In this document: positions 62,052 through 64,000 of the stretch, one piece after another
How the letters are laid out: each line of letters starts with the position of its first letter
Numbering within the stretch: position 1 is the stretch's first letter
Assembly (NCBI RefSeq): GCF_019448235.1
Contig: NZ_CP080409.1
Location: forward strand, 1,116,001-1,180,000
DNA: 64,000 bases
Reading direction: 5' to 3'
DNA from: Nocardioides panacisoli
GTDB taxonomy: Bacteria; Actinomycetota; Actinomycetes; Propionibacteriales; Nocardioidaceae
The notes under the pieces: generated by a model
Databases searched by the model: none
What the model was told of the DNA's origin: nothing
What the model saw: only the letters and a program-made list of their open reading frames with translations
Program-made: the position numbers and the translations under genes

Positions 62052-64000
62052 CGCACTCCCCAGTCCTGCAGCGAGCGGACGTCGACGTCGCCCCGGCGCA
62101 GCGCCTCGATGCCCTGCACGGCCGCCCCGAGTCCCTGCACCGTGGTGATGCAGGGGACGTTGTTGCGCACCGCCGCGGTGCGGATCTCGTAGCCGTCGAT
62201 GCGGACCGCTCCCCCGCTGCTGGTGCCGTGGGGGGTGTTGATGATCAGGTCCACCTCGCCGGCGTTGATCAGGTCGATGGTGGTCGGCTCCCCGTCGGGA
62301 CCGGCGCCTTCGAAGTGCTTGCGCACCACGCGGGCCGACACGCCGCTGCGGCGCAGCACGTCGGCGGTGCCCTGGGTCGCGAGGACCTCGAAGCCCATCT
62401 CCGAGAGGACCTTGAGCGGGAAGACCATGTGCCGCTTGTCCCGGTTGGCCATCGACACGAACACCTTGCCCTGCGTGGGCAGCGGCCCGAAGGCGCCTGC
62501 CTGGGCCTTGGCGAATGCCGCACCGAAGTCGGCGTCGAGGCCCATGACCTCGCCGGTGGACTTCATCTCGGGACCGAGGACGGTGTCGACCTGCAACCCG
62601 TCCGGGGTCCGGAACCGGTTGAACGGCATGACCGCTTCCTTGACCGCGATCGGCTGGTCCGGCGGCAGCGTGCCGCCGTCGCCCTCCGCGGGCAGCACGC
62701 CGACACGGCGCAGCTCGGCGATCGACTCCCCCATCATCAGCCGCGCCGCCGCCTTCGCCAGTGGCACGCCGGTGGCCTTGGAGACGAACGGCACCGTCCG
62801 GCTCGCGCGCGGGTTGGCCTCGAGCACGTAGAGCACGTCGGCACCGAGCGCGAACTGGATGTTGATCAGGCCGCGTACGCCGACGCCGCGCGCGATGCCC
62901 TCGGTCGCGGTGCGGATCTGGTCGATCTCGTCCTGGCCCAGGGTGATCGGCGGCAGGGCGCAGGAGGAGTCACCGGAGTGGATCCCGGCCTCCTCGATGT
63001 GCTCCATCACGCCGCCGAGGTACAGCTGCTCGCCGTCGTAGAGCGCGTCGACGTCGATCTCCACCGCGTCGTCGATGAACCGATCGACCAGCACGGGGTG
63101 CTCGGGGGTGACCTCGGTGGCACGCGAGATGTAGTCGGCGAGCGAGGGGTCGTCGTACACGATCTCCATGCCACGCCCGCCCAGCACGTAGGACGGGCGC
63201 ACCAGCACCGGGTAGCCGATCTGCTCGGCGACCACCCGGGCCTCCTCGAAGCTGGTGGCGAGGCCGTGCTGCGGTGCCATCAGGCCGGCCTCCCCCAGCA
63301 CCCGACCGAAGGAGCCGCGCTCCTCGGCCAGGTGGATGGCCTCCGGCGCGGTGCCGACGATCGTCACCCCGGCATCCTTCAGTCCCTGCGCCAGGCCGAG
63401 CGGCGTCTGGCCGCCCAGCTGGCACACCACGCCGGCGACCGGGCCGGCCTGCTGCTCGGCGTGGACCACCTCGAGCACGTCCTCCAGCGTCAGCGGCTCG
63501 AAGTAGAGCCGGTCGGAGGTGTCGTAGTCGGTGGAGACGGTCTCGGGATTGCAGTTGACCATGACGGTCTCGTACCCGGCCTCACTCAGTGCGAGCGAGG
63601 CGTGGACGCAGGAGTAGTCGAACTCGATGCCCTGGCCGATCCGGTTGGGACCGCTGCCCAGGATGATCACCGCCGGGCGTTCCCGCGGCGTCACCTCGGT
63701 CTCCTCGTCGTAGGAGGAGTAGAGGTAGGGCGTCTGCGCCGCGAACTCCGCCGCGCAGGTGTCGACGGTCTTGTAGACCGGCCGCACCCCGAGGGCGTGG
63801 CGTACGCCGCGCACGACGTCGGCCTCCATGCCCCGGATCCGTCCCAGCTGGGTGTCGGAGAAGCCATGCCGCTTGGCGCGCCGCAGCAGCGCCGGGGAGA
63901 GCTCGTCGGCGGCGATGAGCTCCTGGGCGACCTCGTTGATCAGCAGCAGCTGGTCGACGAACCAGGGGTCGATGCCGGTCGCCTCGTGGACCTGCTCGGC
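62048..64000 (-). CDS. carB: Carbamoyl-phosphate synthase large subunit (5' part outside window)
   Basis: The open frame continues past the right edge; the first visible residues are [20 protein letters not shown], which lie in the oligomerisation domain. The second ATP-grasp domain follows ([36 protein letters not shown]). The regulatory MGS-like domain ends the protein ([20 protein letters not shown]). About 650 residues of an expected 1,100 are present. CarB supplies carbamoyl phosphate to both pyrimidine and arginine pathways, both encoded in this window. Confidence 0.96.
   Translation of the reverse strand, partial: AEQVHEATGIDPWFVDQLLLINEVAQELIAADELSPALLRRAKRHGFSDTQLGRIRGMEADVVRGVRHALGVRPVYKTVDTCAAEFAAQTPYLYSSYDEETEVTPRERPAVIILGSGPNRIGQGIEFDYSCVHASLALSEAGYETVMVNCNPETVSTDYDTSDRLYFEPLTLEDVLEVVHAEQQAGPVAGVVCQLGGQTPLGLAQGLKDAGVTIVGTAPEAIHLAEERGSFGRVLGEAGLMAPQHGLATSFEEARVVAEQIGYPVLVRPSYVLGGRGMEIVYDDPSLADYISRATEVTPEHPVLVDRFIDDAVEIDVDALYDGEQLYLGGVMEHIEEAGIHSGDSSCALPPITLGQDEIDQIRTATEGIARGVGVRGLINIQFALGADVLYVLEANPRASRTVPFVSKATGVPLAKAAARLMMGESIAELRRVGVLPAEGDGGTLPPDQPIAVKEAVMPFNRFRTPDGLQVDTVLGPEMKSTGEVMGLDADFGAAFAKAQAGAFGPLPTQGKVFVSMANRDKRHMVFPLKVLSEMGFEVLATQGTADVLRRSGVSARVVRKHFEGAGPDGEPTTIDLINAGEVDLIINTPHGTSSGGAVRIDGYEIRTAAVRNNVPCITTVQGLGAAVQGIEALRRGDVDVRSLQDWGVR

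Overview
The window is chromosomal housekeeping DNA from a high-GC actinomycete. The gene set points to the Nocardioides/Propionibacteriales area: an actinobacterial integration host factor (mihF), a mycothiol-dependent maleylpyruvate isomerase-type protein, a SigE-family ECF sigma factor, a TlyA methyltransferase, a PriA lacking helicase motifs, and an rRNA leader with the actinobacterial TTTGAGAACTCAA element. I cannot fix the genus from the sequence alone. Most genes lie on the minus strand in tightly packed, often translationally coupled runs with ATGA, GTGA or TGATG overlaps. I see no prophage, transposase, CRISPR array or tRNA gene.

Reading the minus strand (right to left), region by region. 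(1) 64000-55700: carB (cut by the edge), pyrD, pyrF, a small membrane-anchored protein, mihF, gmk, rpoZ, coaBC and metK. This run joins pyrimidine synthesis to nucleotide, coenzyme A and SAM supply. (2) 55550-49625: two strong palindromes, then priA, def, fmt, rsmB and a stand-alone LigD-type polymerase. (3) 49623-47880, plus strand: a SigE-family sigma factor with a candidate self-regulated promoter, and an overlapping membrane-anchored Asp-box protein. (4) 47846-42358: rpe, an FMN riboswitch, ribD-ribE-ribBA-ribH, then hisE-hisG and a PH-domain membrane protein. (5) 41925-40173, plus strand: a fold-III PLP enzyme overlapping a P-loop kinase-like protein. (6) 40104-33439: an SseB-family protein, infC (apparently starting at AUC behind an attenuator-like leader), rpmI, rplT, a TrmH-type methyltransferase, pheS and pheT. 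(7) 33434-32054, plus strand: a LOG-family protein and a DinB/MDMPI protein.

(8) 31973-22374 is a nearly complete arginine operon: argC, an ACT-domain protein, argJ, argB, argD, argF, argR, argG, a Nudix gene and argH. Two ARG-box-like palindromes about 20 bp apart cover the argC start. A 3-methyladenine glycosylase gene follows. (9) 21780-16000: one rrn operon (16S-23S-5S) with a good promoter, leader element, 23S processing stalk and a strong terminator. (10) 15873-13345: an SSB paralogue, a DUF1015 protein (plus strand) and a HAD-IIA phosphatase. (11) 13335-5079: a small conserved-looking protein, tlyA, nadK, recN, pyrG, a Nudix hydrolase, ald and xerD. (12) 5079-1: a DEAD-like helicase, an exact 55-bp direct repeat, then parA, a small DNA-binding-like protein, scpA and the first codons of scpB. 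Chromosome segregation and dimer-resolution genes are thus grouped.

I found no wholly new multi-gene defence or mobile system. The most interesting leads are regulatory or lineage-specific: the ACT protein inside the arg operon, the infC leader and AUC start, the helicase-dead PriA, the palindromes after metK, the sigma/Asp-box pair, and a marked preference for the word GTACG that overrides normal codon choice.
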